From positions 413,001-477,000 of the forward strand of contig JAPQWV010000479.1 in assembly GCA_027422505.1 (NCBI GenBank): a stretch of DNA of 64,000 nucleotides, given 5' to 3'. Position numbers and translations under genes: made by a program. Under the pieces are notes generated by a model. The model had not been told where the DNA came from and made no database searches. It saw nothing but the letters and a program-made list of their open reading frames with translations. Below are positions 1 through 16,985 of the stretch, in pieces. Origin of the DNA: Craterostigma plantagineum. Taxonomy: Eukaryota; Streptophyta; Magnoliopsida; Lamiales; Linderniaceae. The stretch's first letter is position 1. Every line of letters starts with the position of its first letter.

Positions 1-1110
1 TGTCACGGCCGTGACACTACTGCTCGAGGTGGTGACGAACGGCAGTGAGCTCATTTTTTGCCCCGAGAGTGTCACGGCCGTGACCTATCATGTCCCAGGC
101 CGTGACAGTGTCGAATTTCACTATAAAGGCCCGATTTCGATCCAGAAAAGGGGGACACTTACCAGATATCAACCCTAATTCATAAGAGACAACTTACAGA
201 CTCCAGAAACGCAGAATTCTATTGGAGAAGCGCGAGAGACGGATTAACGACGCAATCATGCCAAATTGAACGCAGAACGAATATTCATCCGTGCCACCAT
301 CCCAGATCATCAGTATTCAAGATCATGAATTCTTCTTCTTCATTTCTTATTTCTTTCGTTGTTTTCCCATCGATTATGCATAGCTAAATCCCTTATGTGT
401 TTGGGATTAGATGAACGCTGATATTTCGTAATTAAGACATATGTTTAATCGTGACTCGTGTTTATGACTTTTTATCTGTCTATGAAATTGTTTTAATATG
501 TCTATGTGTTAAAGTGATCGTGTGGAAAATCGTTTAGGGCGACATCTAAACAACGATTAGGCCATTCGTAGAAGATAGGATTCGAGTATAGGGGGAAAGC
601 AAATACTCGATCCTCGCCTTTAGTAATTACTGAATCTTAGATTCCCGCGAGCGTTTAGGGCGACAGCAAACTCGTGAGCGGGTAGGAAATTACTGTGATC
701 TAGTCAGAATCACGTAGGAGCGAGAATTCATTGTCTTAACCGATAGTACCTAGCGGGATTCGAATCCCGAGCACATCTCTATTATCTGAAGGTTCCTTCA
801 CCAGTTTTAGGCGTATTCTTTTAGTCTCTCGTTGATTTAGGAGTCATCTGTAGGATAGTTCATAACACCATCTGCGTATTTTATTTAGGCTAAATATCGA
901 GTCGATAGGTTAATACTAGTACTTAGTTTATTCCTCGTGTTCGATACTCGTTTACTCACTTTACTGCACTACAAACGATAGGTCAACTGCCTATCGCACG
1001 TCGGTGATAGTAATTAGGTATACGTTTTATTTTATCACTTGTCGCACTTGCACATTACACCACGTGTCGATCTATCTACTTAATTTTAGCATATGTTATG
1101 CCAATTATTA
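1..1110 (+). repeat. LTR-like segment, cut by the window start
   Basis: The first 120 bases repeat a short palindromic motif (TGTCACGGCCGTGACA and variants near 1, 70 and 95). A TATA-like box (TATAAAG, about 122) follows, and then about 900 bases of non-coding text with no long ORF. A TATA box followed by a long untranslated leader resembles the U3-R-U5 part of a plant Ty3/gypsy LTR. No second LTR, primer-binding site or polypurine tract is visible in the window, so this is an inference from texture only. Confidence 0.3.
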
Positions 1111-1544
1111 TTTTATTTAATGTTTGGTTTAAAAATAACAATGCTTGAAACCACTTGTAATGAAGAAAGCCCAAATTATTTCAAACCCTTCCAAGAAGCG
1201 TTGGAGTTGGAGCGTACATGAGCTAGACGATGATTGATAGCCACATACGTACAACTAAGTGTTAGAGCAGAAAGTATCATTTTCGTATGTTGAGGAGAGC
1301 ATAGAATTATTTCATGAGCATACACACGCATAAGGGTAAACACACAAGCATGCTCAAGGACCCACAACAGACAAAAGAAATAAAGATATTAGTTTGTGCT
1401 GGGCGACTTTAAAAAAAGGTGGACGCAAAAGCAACGGGATTTCAGCTCCTATGTTTAGAGTGGGAAAGGAAAAAAGAACTCAAGCACATCTATGAAAAAT
1501 GGAGTTCCTGTTATACATACGTGGGATGGGAAGATAGACATCTA
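1111..1544. other. Intergenic, nothing recognised
   Basis: AT-rich text with no ORF resembling a known protein and no repeat structure that I can define. Confidence 0.4.
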
Positions 1545-1553
1545 TATATACGC

Positions 1554-2138
1554 AGTGGCGGAGCTAATCTTTGAACTCAATGGGGGTCCAAATAAAAAAT
1601 ATATATATATTATATATAATAAAATTTACATTCATAACAGTGATAGTTTTACAGAAGGGACAAGGTTGTTTGAAGCCAAATCCTACATACAAACTAGGCC
1701 AAAAAGCACAGGAGTTGAAGGCTTGCCAAAAATGCCCAGCGCTTGTACACGTCCTTGTTCGTCAAAAATCCAAGAGAAGCCGTGACAAATCAACTCCAGT
1801 AAATCTACTTTTACCATAAAAAATTCGCCAAATCAACTGAAACCCTAGCATAAAAAATCAACTGAAATTACCAGTAATCAAACGAAGTACAAGAAATTTG
1901 AGATGTATGAGGCGAAATGCTCTCTAAATGATGATGGCCCACAAAGAAAAATCCCAACGAAAGACAGAGAGCGTCGTCTGCGAAATTTCTTCCTTCCAAG
2001 TTATTTTTTGGTGAGTGGGGTCATTTTAGTCATTTTACATGACTTATATACAAATATTAAATTTTCTAACACAAATAGTAAAAAAATAATTCCAGAGGGT
2101 CCAGTGATCCCACTTGTCCTCATGTGGCTCCGCCACTA
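1554..2138. mobile_element. 585-bp non-autonomous TIR element (MITE)
   Basis: The left end reads AGTGGCGGAGCT and the right end, on the opposite strand, reads TAGTGGCGGAGCC, giving a short imperfect terminal inverted repeat. The element is flanked by identical copies of TATATACGC (1545-1553 and 2139-2147), a 9-bp target-site duplication. The exact edge may shift by a base or two because TIR and duplication share letters. ORFs inside match nothing I recognise. An 8-9-bp duplication fits hAT or Mutator-type MITEs. Confidence 0.75.
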
Positions 2139-2147
2139 TATATACGC

Positions 2148-3274
2148 ATACACACCTCATGGAGAGAAGCGAACTTGGAAGAAGAGAGCTCACTATCATC
2201 AACCGATTAAAAAGACATCCTCTCTGTTGAAGGCCACATACACGCACACACACGGCAGAACAGAGAGGGCTGCGAGACTTGGGCAGCACCTGAAGCTCGT
2301 TGCACAGCAGATTGAGCAAGCACAACCACAGGCCAAATCGGGGCAGTTCACGGGGCAGCAGACGTGCTGAAATTCTGTGACAGCAGCCGCACGTACGAAG
2401 CTATTCTGGTCCAGATCAAGGCAGCAACAAGGCGCTAGCAATGGGTGAAACCAATAGCTGAGCATAAGGAAGAAAGTTAGAGTTGCTTTTGGTTGAATCG
2501 CTTGATGAAAGAGAGAACGATGTAGCTAGGCTGTCACGTGGGCTGAAATTTCTTGTTGGGCTTGGGCTGATTTTCTTTGGATGGCTTGGGCTCAAATTCC
2601 TTGGTGTAGGGCAGCGAGCGCGAAGGAGCAGTTTAGCTTTCGAACGGTTGTAAGTGACTTGCTTTCTATGTATCTTTGTACTTCGATTATTATGTCTCAT
2701 AGCTGGACTTATCGTAGTTGAAGTACCTTGATTTATAATATTGTGAGATTATTGTTCTTATTCGTGAACGCGTGAGTATTCGTTTAGCCTTGAATTTATT
2801 TTAGTTGATGAACTTAGTTTGATTACATAGTTAGAAATGTTTAATTAATCTAGGTGAGTCCATGGCTAATTAAAATGACAAATCCGTAATGTTTGTTTGT
2901 TTTAATAAGTAGCGAAAGATATTCAACTTCTCTAACCTAGGTACGTGTAAGTTATATTGTAGTTTATGCGATTTGATTTTAACAGACCAACGTCGTTTCC
3001 TTCGAGCGTCGTCTTCTGAGCGAGTTAGTCAATAATCGGGTCTCTTTAACTGATTATGCTTATGTGTACACGTTATTTAGGAATCTATGATCGATTATAT
3101 AAATCAAGGTGGCGAACGGTTACTTCAACTATTATTTTATAGTCATTAGTTTCTATATTTCCTTCGTCTGTTCTTAGTTTAATTTCGCTTCTATATTAAT
3201 CTATTTTCAAAAATATATTTTCGTTTATAATTCCTTTAGTTTTGATTTCCGGTTGAAAAACTAAAAAAACCCCC

Positions 3275-3275
<1 letters not shown>
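2148..3275. other. Intergenic, possible LTR leader debris
   Basis: No gene recognised. From about 2610 to 3230 the text resembles the untranslated leader texture at the start of the window, but no repeat pair or coding remnant supports a firm call. Confidence 0.25.
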
Positions 3276-3342
<67 letters not shown>

Positions 3343-3353
3343 TACTACTACTA

Positions 3354-3404
<51 letters not shown>
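3276..3404. repeat. (TTA)n microsatellite, about 129 bp
   Basis: About 40 copies of TTA with one short interruption by an ACT run near 3340. The apparent poly-Asn/poly-Ile ORF across it is an artefact of the repeat. Confidence 0.95.
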
Positions 3405-3523
3405 CGATCGAATTTTGATATAGTAGTAAATCAACCATCTTACCTGTGGAGACGCTTACTTTCGCTATACTCATCAGTAATGTTATAAATTTTATTTTTG
3501 GCCGTTTACGACGCGACCAGTGT

Positions 3524-3832
3524 TCTTTCGGTTATAACCGAACCGAACCGAACTTTCGGTTAACCGAAAGTTCGGTTCGAGAATTTTATAAACCGAAAAT
3601 GGAACCGAAATATTTCGGTTCGGTTTCAGTTTTTGCCGAATTTTTTCGGTTCGGTTCGATTCGGTTAACCGACCAAAAACTGATGTTTAATAAAAATAAT
3701 AAAAATAATATATAAACATGATTTATATTATAAAAATACTATCATATATAGAATTGTATAAAAATTTAATTTACCTAATATTTCCATATTTTATTTAATA
3801 TGTTAAAATGATTTAAATTATAAAAATATATT

Positions 3833-3872
<40 letters not shown>

Positions 3873-4140
3873 ATAAAATTTTGATATAAGTAATATTTTT
3901 CATATTTCATAACAGATGGTGGATATATTATAATATAAAACATGTAATAATATATGACTTATATTTTATATTAAGTGTAATCATAATAATTTGTGTATAG
4001 AAAAATAAAAAATAATAATAATAATTCGGTTTTTTCGGTTCGGTTCGGTTCGATTACCGAAGTAATAAACCAAAACCGAACCGAATTATTTTCGGTTATC
4101 AAAATGAAAACCGAATACCGAACCGAACCGAATTATTTTG
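3524..4140. repeat. TTCGGTT-rich inverted-repeat element
   Basis: Two blocks (about 3524-3690 and 4025-4140) consist of tandem and inverted copies of TTCGGTT/AACCGAA. They flank an AT-rich core that holds a (TA)n run at about 3833-3870. The arrangement can fold on itself, as in foldback or hAT-like MITEs. I could not define a convincing target-site duplication, so class and exact ends are open. Confidence 0.55.
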
Positions 4141-5030
4141 GCCAACGTCACCATATGGGTGGCACATGCATATTCTAGCAGTCGATAGTTAGTTTACAGT
4201 CCATGATCTAGGTACGGTGACGGGCTCGTCTGACTCTCAACTGGGAGCCCAGTTTGAGGGAAGAGATGGCCACCCACGCGTCATTTATGTGATTACGTGA
4301 ATGTCGTTGACGTTGTTGTTATTTTTCATGGTAGGTCGTTGTCGTATTCGTCATATGAGTCTACATTTACTTTATTGTGGTATCATCGTTGATGTTACGC
4401 TTTCTGGGAGGAAAGGTGTATTCGTATTATCTTCTCACTGAGCTTGTGGTTTGCTCACCCCATATATATAATCTTCCTTCCTAGGTTGTTAGTATTTTTT
4501 TTATCGGATGTTGCCTTTTTGATATCATCGTTCCGCTGCAATCTCTTCCACTTTCGATATAGTATCTTCTTTTGGCGCTGGATCCATTGGCGGGAATATT
4601 TTTTGAAGTAAATTTTGTTTGTGCATTTATTCCTTCGTTGATCGTATGTCGTGATCTTTGATATTTTGTACAAACTCGTCCTTGATATATATAAATATGT
4701 TCTTTTGACTTTTTTTTGCATTTTCTTGTTATTCTACGACAAACGAGTTGATATCCAGCCTTGCGTTTATTTATAAACGCGGCGACTGTCGCACCAATGA
4801 CGCGGGTCGGGACGTGACAATTATCAATTGACGGACGAAATCAATTATATTTATGTTTAAGAGGGGCTAGAGCCTTAAGATTAGATTGAGAAGAGAGACA
4901 ATTATTAAAAATCCGTAAAATTTGATTTTAATTCATAGAATTTGGGCTTATGCCGTGCGGTTTAAATGTGACCCGATTCAGGTTGAGTCGGTGACTGGCA
5001 ATAAATTAAAATGCTTTTGAGGACAAAGCA
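4141..5030. other. Intergenic, upstream of CUL1
   Basis: No recognisable gene or repeat. The last part is presumably the promoter of the cullin gene, but I see no motif specific enough to annotate. Confidence 0.35.
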
Positions 5031-5525
5031 TAGTGAAAAATAGATAAGAGCAGAGAGGAGAGAGATCAGACCGGTTGAGAGAAAAAAAAATCGAAAAACA
5101 AGAAAAAGTAAAACGATACGCTGAGATCGGAAAAGTATCGCGATACAATTGATTCTTCTGCCTCTGTAGGTGCGTTCTCTCAATTTCTCGTCTAATATCA
5201 TCGTCGATACTCCGTAGTCGTATCGTATGAGCTGATTGCGTCTTAGGTTGCGGATTCTCGATTCATCGTGCTTGTAGTTTGTTGTAGATCGTGGTGTTTA
5301 GTATTATTTCTTCTATACTGCTCTGCTTTGATTTTTGAATCTGTGTTATTGTTTGTTCTCTTTATTCGGATGCTATTGCGCTTGTTCTTAGGGTTTGGTC
5401 TAGGTCTTCGGTGCTCTTTATATTAATTGTTCATCTCGATTTGTTTGTTACTCTTTTATCTTTTTTTTTTAATTATCCTTTGTGATAATTTAGGCTGCCC
5501 TATCGACGTTGGTTTGGCAGAGAAG

Positions 5526-10258
<4,733 letters not shown>

Positions 10259-10657
10259 TAAGCTATTCTAATCACTGTACATCGTGCGTGCAACTTTACT
10301 TTCTTCTCTCATTACTGCGTTGTACATTTTGCCGAATATCTATCCATCCATACGTTTAGGATATTGTTTCGGCTGGCATTTAGGTGTCAAACATTTGAGA
10401 CTGTAGTCTATGGGCAAAACTTAATTTCAGTTTCATGCCTTGAGCAATGCTTTGCACCTTTTTGTTTTCTTACCCATTTCAGCAGCTTCCATGTTGAACT
10501 TTGTCAATAATGAGGTTTTCCCTTCACATTGAACTTAATCGGAATATGGAGACTATGATGCCATAGAAGTATCCTTGAGTAATCAATTGTTTGGTCTCAA
10601 ATCTCAACCATGTTTCTTTCTCAACCATTTCATCTATTGGCAAGAAAAAGGCACGAC

Positions 10658-10660
<3 letters not shown>
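10259..10660 (+). other. 3' region of CUL1 (UTR)
   Basis: AT-rich sequence after the CUL1 stop with no ORF of interest. It probably holds the 3' UTR and polyadenylation site. Confidence 0.5.

Positions 10661-10696
<36 letters not shown>
10661..10696. repeat. (GA)n microsatellite
   Basis: Uninterrupted GA dinucleotide run of about 34 bases between the convergent CUL1 and kinase genes. Confidence 0.95.
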
Positions 10697-10699
<3 letters not shown>

Positions 10700-10818
10700 A
10701 TACAGTGAACTTAGAGAGCTACTTGGATTGAAACACCCAGCTTTATTCCTCGTTCTTACATCTTCTCTCACATGTAGCAGCCCAGGCCATAGAGGTTGAT
10801 TTATGTATATATGCATAT

Positions 10819-12516
10819 TCAATTGGTGAAAAGTTCGCTCCCAAGCGTAACAGTCGTAGTTCCTTCGCCCATGACCGTCGTTCGACTGACCTCCATTTCG
10901 AGTATCTGCTCAATCTCAGCCGCCACGATCTCCATTCTTGGCCTATCATTCCCAGGAAAGCTCAAGCACTTCAGCATTAGCCTTAAAAAATCCCTCATTC
11001 CCTCTGCAGTGAAGCTTCCACTCATTCGACGATCCACTAATTCGTCCGAACTCAGCTTCTCTCTCACCTTTCCAAATATACAGAAAACAAAAAACAAAAA
11101 AAGCCAGGATCTTTGCTCAAGTACTGTGCTGATGATGAAGGAAATGCTTGATTTATATATAAGCATACCCATTGGGTGATGCTTTCGTTGGATCGAAAGG
11201 CTTCTGCTTCATCAGTGGCATCCTTCCCATATACGAGCTCTAGCATGAAAATCCCAAAGCTGTACACATCGTTCGCTTCGGCGAACGTATCCTCTAATCC
11301 CAACCTGGGATTGAAATTCATTGAATTGTTTACAATCAATCAATCCATATACTGATTGGTGTCAAGAACTCAGACAATGGATTAAGTTGGGTTTTTTTAC
11401 GCTGGATCTCTAAAAGGGTTGAAAGAAGAAGACGATGCTGCCATTGATGCACCTTCTTCTTCCATGTTTTCTTGTAGCAGCAGTTTGGACAAGCCTGCAT
11501 CCGCAACTTTAGGCATGAAATTCTCGTCAACCAACACATTAGCTGTCTTAAAGTTACGGTGCATTACCGAGGGTTGAACGCCGTGTAAATGAGCTAAACC
11601 TGCCACCAACAAAGAGGGCCATCCGTTATTAAGCAAAAGTTCTTTCTGTAACAGATGTTTTTCTTGATGATTTTTACCCACCTTTAGCTGCTCCAATGGC
11701 TATAGGCAGCCTCTGTTTGAACTCTAGCTTCGATTTGATTCCCTCCTTCCCTGCGTTTAAGACAAGAACGATCAGCTCGTTCTATGTCTGAAAATAGCCG
11801 ACGATCAAAAGCTTGTATTGGGATCAAAGAAAAGGAGGGAGAGACCATATAAGTGATTGGAGATGCTTCCATTGGGCAAGAACTCGAAAACAAGAAACTG
11901 GGATCCCTTCTCTTGACAGTAACCTAAGAGGGTAACTAAATTTCGATGTCGAATCGACGATAAATGCGCTGCCTGGGAATGATTTCAAAAGGAAATGAAT
12001 TAACTGTCTACTATCGTAGTTTTTTCTATTTATTTCGAATTCCTTTCGTATCAAGTACCTCTCTCACAAACTCTGGCTTAGGATTACCTATCCGTTTCTT
12101 GACAGCAACTACGCTTCCATCGCAGAGCAATCCTTTGTAAACGAGGCCGAAGCTTCCAACTCCAATGAGTGTACTATCGTCGAAATGCCTAGTCGCCTTT
12201 TCGAGCTCTTCGACATTGAAATTCCTCGCTGTAAGTGGGCCCGTTTCGCTTGTAGTAACTGCATAAGGGGACACATAGTTTGGGTTCACGGCTTGAGATT
12301 TTCACAATGCAGTTTCATTAAAGGAAGAACAAAGTTTAGGTAGCTTTTATTACCAGCATTAGATGGATCAGAGGAGCCATTTTCTGAATCTTGGTTTGAG
12401 GATTTCTTACAACGTGAGATGTATAAACATACGATCAAACTGATGAGGCCTATGAGCAATAAGGCCCCTCCAATGCTTCCAATTAAAACTGCTAGTGAAG
12501 TTGCCATAATCATCAC
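10819..12516 (-). CDS. Membrane receptor-like kinase, probable pseudokinase
   Basis: Seven exons on the minus strand join in frame: 12516-12354, 12258-12059 (an alternative acceptor near 12280 also keeps frame), 11972-11846, 11750-11682, 11599-11401, 11304-11169 and 11067-10819, about 380 aa. Residues ~6-33 form one transmembrane helix followed by basic SRCKK. The kinase domain follows: P-loop IGVGSFGLVYKG, VAIK-type lysine in VVAVKKR, RHRNLVTLLGYC, VYSFGIFMLELVYGK, and a C-terminal DRPRMEIV motif. The catalytic loop reads MHRNFKTANVLVDEN, so the HRD aspartate is Asn, and DFG reads DAG. Loss of that aspartate predicts weak or no phosphotransfer, as in known plant pseudokinases. The extracellular part is tiny in this model, so 5' exons may be missing (see 12790-12876). 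The family is a receptor-like Ser/Thr kinase; I do not recognise the exact orthologue. Confidence 0.85.
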
Positions 12517-12789
12517 TTATCTTTTTTCTGGGGCAGATCTGAACATTTGAGCCTGATAATGTAATGTATCTAAAAGCGAAGGGCTGATTAGACTGCACCT
12601 ATTACACTCATCTTTCATCTACTTTTTTTCATGTAATAATTCACAGAGACATGTGTGCCTCTGAATGATCTCTACCAAAAGCTATTCTTTTTTTCTTTGG
12701 GATCTCAGAAATAATAAAGGGTTCTGCTGATCCTTTGGACTTGATTATAAGGGGAGGAAAGAAAATTTTATTTTTTATTTTTATCTTAC

Positions 12790-12876
12790 TTTCTTTGATG
12801 CAAGCCCAATCCCTATTGCAGGACAACTCACACAGCTCTTCTTTTTTCCATTGGTACCCCACTGTGTTGTCCCAAT
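12790..12876 (-). other. Possible upstream exon of the kinase gene
   Basis: On the minus strand an acceptor-like CCCTGCAG precedes an 87-nt open stretch, and a donor GTAAGA follows it. The peptide contains GYQWKKEELCELSCNRDW, rich in Cys and Trp as in a small ectodomain. Its link to the kinase start near 12516 is only an inference. Confidence 0.3.
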
Positions 12877-12879
12877 CTG

Positions 12880-13440
12880 CAGGGATGTAATGAAATGTAA
12901 GAAAATATGAAAAACTGTGTTCTCCCTTGTAGTAGTAGTAGTTTAGGACATTGTTTTCACCTTGCAAAACATTCCCTGAATAAGCATTGCTTGGTTGGAT
13001 ATTTAACCTTCCTCTGACCTGTATTATATGTGTGTGTGTGTGTTTATATATAAGAGAAAGGACTCAATATTCTTTCCTACTGCAAGCTTGTGTTATTTCA
13101 CAGATTCCATACAGCTCATAGTCCTTTTGTTTCTTGTGTATTTTTAAGAACCAACAAACGATTCTTTTGTTACGTTGGATGGGTGGGTGCTTTTGAAGTT
13201 ATCATTACAATCTCTCTGTCTTTTTTCTTTTTTATTTGAGATTTAGACAGAACAGTAAAATCCCACATCGCATGTGAGTGAAGTAGTAACTGTCGGAAAC
13301 ATTTTTTATCCTCAAAAGGATTTTGGATAGTGATGATTTTCTGACCTTTTTATGGCAAAGATTGAGCTTTTAACTCCTAAACTAAAACCTTTTAAAAAAA
13401 AAAAAACTGTTAAAATAAAGGGTTTATTGTGAGTCAGGCC
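12880..13440. other. Intergenic, AT-rich
   Basis: Only a short (TG)n run (about 13029-13044) and A/T-rich text; no gene recognised. Confidence 0.4.
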
Positions 13441-14099
13441 CTGATAATATTTTAAACTAGTATTCAGGCCCCAATAAAGTTCCATTTAGTGTGAATGACC
13501 TACTTTTCAAAACTCATAGAGAAAAATACCCAAACTATGCGATATGACATATATACTCTCTCTAACAGATTGGAAATTTACAAACATTTGCCATCGTCTT
13601 CTCCAACGAGCGATTTTCTGTGCAAGCTCGAATCCTCTCAAAAAAATCTTCAACCTCGATATGTATTTCTAATTTCTCAGCTTTAATCGTAAGAAATCGT
13701 TGACATTGTAACCGAAAATGATAAACATCAAATCGCTGAGATTGAAAAAAATATTCAAAAAATCTATGGAAGCTAATTACAGAAAAAAATGATAAACACA
13801 AATAACAGAAATCGTTAGCCAAAAATATCAAAGTTTATGATCAAATATGTTGAAATTATTGTTAATTTGATCGTTGGTATGATTTGTATATCTAATTTGC
13901 AGCTTTAATCGTCAGAAATAACGAATATAGCAAAAAATAACAAATACCTTATGGATAATAACAAATGTTGACATAGACGTAACACATCGCTGAACGGTAA
14001 TAACGCATTGTTTGTCGTAAATAACACATTCTGTATACACGTAATGGATCAAAAGGAATAAAACGAAAATCACAAACGACACTAAAAACAGATGAAAAC

Positions 14100-14760
14100 T
14101 GCATAAATCTCCGCGTTATTGACTCAATAAGGTAAAATAGACCTCAATTTCTCATGGGTACCTCAAATTTATACCGATTGTTGCAAGAAACGGATATTAT
14201 ATTTTCCCTAAATCGTGTAAAAAAGAAATACTTATAACATAAGAAAAAATAACAAATATCTTATGGTTAATAACTGATATTGACTTAGAAGTAACACGTC
14301 GCTGAAAGGTAATAACTCATTTGTCTGTCGTAAATAACACATTCTGTACAACCAATGGATCGGGAGAAAAAGAACAAAAATCACAAACGACACTAAAAAC
14401 AGATGAAAACTGCATAAATCACGTCGTTATTGACTCAATAAGATAAAATAGACCTCAATTTCTCATGGGTACCTCGAATTTATACCGAATAGTTGCAAGA
14501 AACGAATATTATATTTTTCCTAAATCGTGTAAAAAATAAATACTTATAATATAGCAAAAAAACAAATGTCTTATGGTTAATAACAAATTTTGACCTAAAA
14601 GTAACACGTCGCTAAAATGTAATAACGCATTGTTTGTCGTAAATAACACAGTCTGTATACAAGTAATGGATCGAAAGGAATAAAATGAAAATCACAAACG
14701 ACACTAAAAACAAATGGAAAACTGCATAAATCTCATTGTTTGTGACTAAATAAAGTTTTT
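14100..14760. repeat. ~310-bp tandem repeat, left block
   Basis: Copies of a unit containing CTCAATTTCTCATGGGTACC start near 14142 and 14455, with a degraded third copy after about 14735. Each unit also carries the phrases AATCGTGTAAAAAA, GTAACACGTCGCT and TTTGTCGTAAATAACAC in the same order. Confidence 0.85.
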
Positions 14761-15597
14761 CCGTCCTCAATTTCAGATGGGTCTTACTAATAAAGACGAA
14801 TTTTTTATGTATCGAATGAATTCGTTCTTCCACCCCCAAATAAAAATTTCGTCCAAAAATCGATTTAATATCAACTTTAACGGCCGAACAAGGTAAAGGC
14901 GACTGAATAAGATAAAATCGAATCAAACGAGTCTTAATATTAAAAGAAAAAGTAAGTCGGTAACCATGAAATTGAGAAAATTTTAGCTTTCTCTAAGACT
15001 AAAATGTTTTTTAAGTGAGTAACAGTTTACACAACAAATATAACACATTTACATGTAAAAAAAACACTTCATTGAGAATATTCTAGAAGGTTCTACCGTC
15101 AGAGAATTTAACAGAATTGTCAGAGCATATTTACAGGACTTTCTCAAAATTGTACTACATTAATTGGAAATAATAACACACGTTAGGTTAAAAAAAACAA
15201 CTCGAACTTAATTAATAACACACTGATCAATACTGATACCTCATAAATGTTATTTAGTACCACGTCAATAATTCGATTAATTCGTACAAAAATACACTTT
15301 TATTTGGATGTTTAATATGGATGTTCATGTAAATATATAATTTGATGAAGTTTAATCACCACATTCCTTTAAAATACACATTAGGCGAAATTTGATGTCA
15401 ATAGACGAATGTTGATCTCAATTGATATATAAACATGTAGTCCTCCATTGTAGAACATAGACTATCACCTCTTTCAATGGAACATAACATTATAAATTGC
15501 ACCACAAACATGTTCAAACGTCAACAGTAAGTACTAATAACATTTATAGACCACAAATATAAAATACTAAGCTCAAAACCCTAAATCCGAGGCCCGA

Positions 15598-15624
15598 AAC
15601 CCTAAACCCTAAACCCTAAACCCC
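15598..15624. repeat. Short interstitial telomere-like repeat
   Basis: Three perfect CCCTAAA units, the plant telomere repeat read on the C strand, flanked by degenerate copies (CCCGAAC, CCTAAACCCC) out to about 15770. Far too short to be a telomere; it is probably a repair scar or part of the surrounding element. Confidence 0.75.
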
Positions 15625-15779
15625 GAACCCCAAAATTTTTTTAAGGTTGTATCTTATACTGCACAAGTCGTGGATCATTCTCCCAAAATTTGATGTCGTA
15701 AACCCTTAATCTTAACCTCGAACCCGTAAGTCCTAAACCCCAAAAACTACCCAAAAACCCTAGCGCATAGAAGATAACA

Positions 15780-16985
15780 AATTATCCAGAAAATAACACT
15801 GTCTTCAGGATACTAACAAATGTTGGCTCAGAAATAACAAAACACTGAAAAGTAATAACGCATCGTTTGTCGTAAACAACACATTTTGTGTACAAATAAT
15901 GGATCGAGATAAAAAGAACGAAAATGACAAACGACACTAAAAAACAGATGAAAACTGCATAAATCACGTCGTTATTGACTCAATAAGGTAAAATAGACCT
16001 CAATTTCTCATGGGTACCTCGAATTTATACCGATTAGTTGCAAGAAACGTATATTATATTTTCCCTAAATCGTGTAAAAAAGAAATACTTATAACATAGC
16101 AAAAAATAACAAATGTCTTATGGTTAATAACAAATTTTGACTTAGAAGTAACACGTCGCTGAAAGGTACTAACACATTGTTTGTCGTAAATAACACAGTC
16201 TGTATACAAGTAATGGATCGAAAGGAATAAAACGAAAATCACAAACGACACTAAAAAACAAGATGAAAAGTGCATTAATCACGTCGTCATTGACTCAATA
16301 AGGTAAGATAGACCTCAATTTCTCATGGGTACCTCGAATTTATACCGATTAGTTGCAAGAAACGGGTATTATATTTTCCCTAAATCGTGTAAAAAGAAAT
16401 ACTTATAACATAACCAAAAATAACAAATGTCTTACGGTTAATAACAAATGTTGAGTTAGAAGTAACACGTCGCAGAAAGGTAATAACGCCTTCTTTGTCG
16501 TAAATAACACATTCTGTATACAAGTAATGGATCGAAAGGGAAAACGAAAATCTCAAATGACACTAAAAAACATCATGAAAAGTGCATTAATCACGTCGTC
16601 ATTGACTCAATAAGGTAAAATAGACCTCAATTTCTCATGGGTACCTCGAATTTATACCGATTAGTTGCAAGAAACGTATATTATATTTTCCCTAAATCGT
16701 GTAAAAAAGAAATACTTATAACATAGCAAAAAATAACAAATGTCTTACGGTTAATAACAAATGTTGACTGAGAAGTAACACGTCGCAGAAAGGTAATAAC
16801 GCCTTCTTTGTCGTAAATAACACATTCTGTATACAACTAATGGATCGAAAGGGAGAAAATCTCAAATGACACTAAAAAATAGCTGAAAACTGCATAAATC
16901 ACGTCGTTATTGACTCAATAAGGTAAAATAGACCTCAATTTCTCATGGGTACCTCGAATTTATGCCGATTAGTTGCAATTTATGT
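15780..16985. repeat. ~310-bp tandem repeat, right block (4 copies)
   Basis: The same unit as in the left block occurs four times head to tail; the landmark CTCATGGGTACCTCGAATTT lies near 16007, 16321, 16636 and 16940. Period is about 305-316 bp. Copies differ by point changes and a few small indels, so they are related but not freshly amplified. Confidence 0.88.

Noticed and set aside
3196..3474. ORF with poly-Asn and poly-Ile
   Set aside because: It is just the translation of the TTA microsatellite.
15598..15624. Telomere
   Set aside because: Only three perfect units, surrounded by other sequence on both sides.
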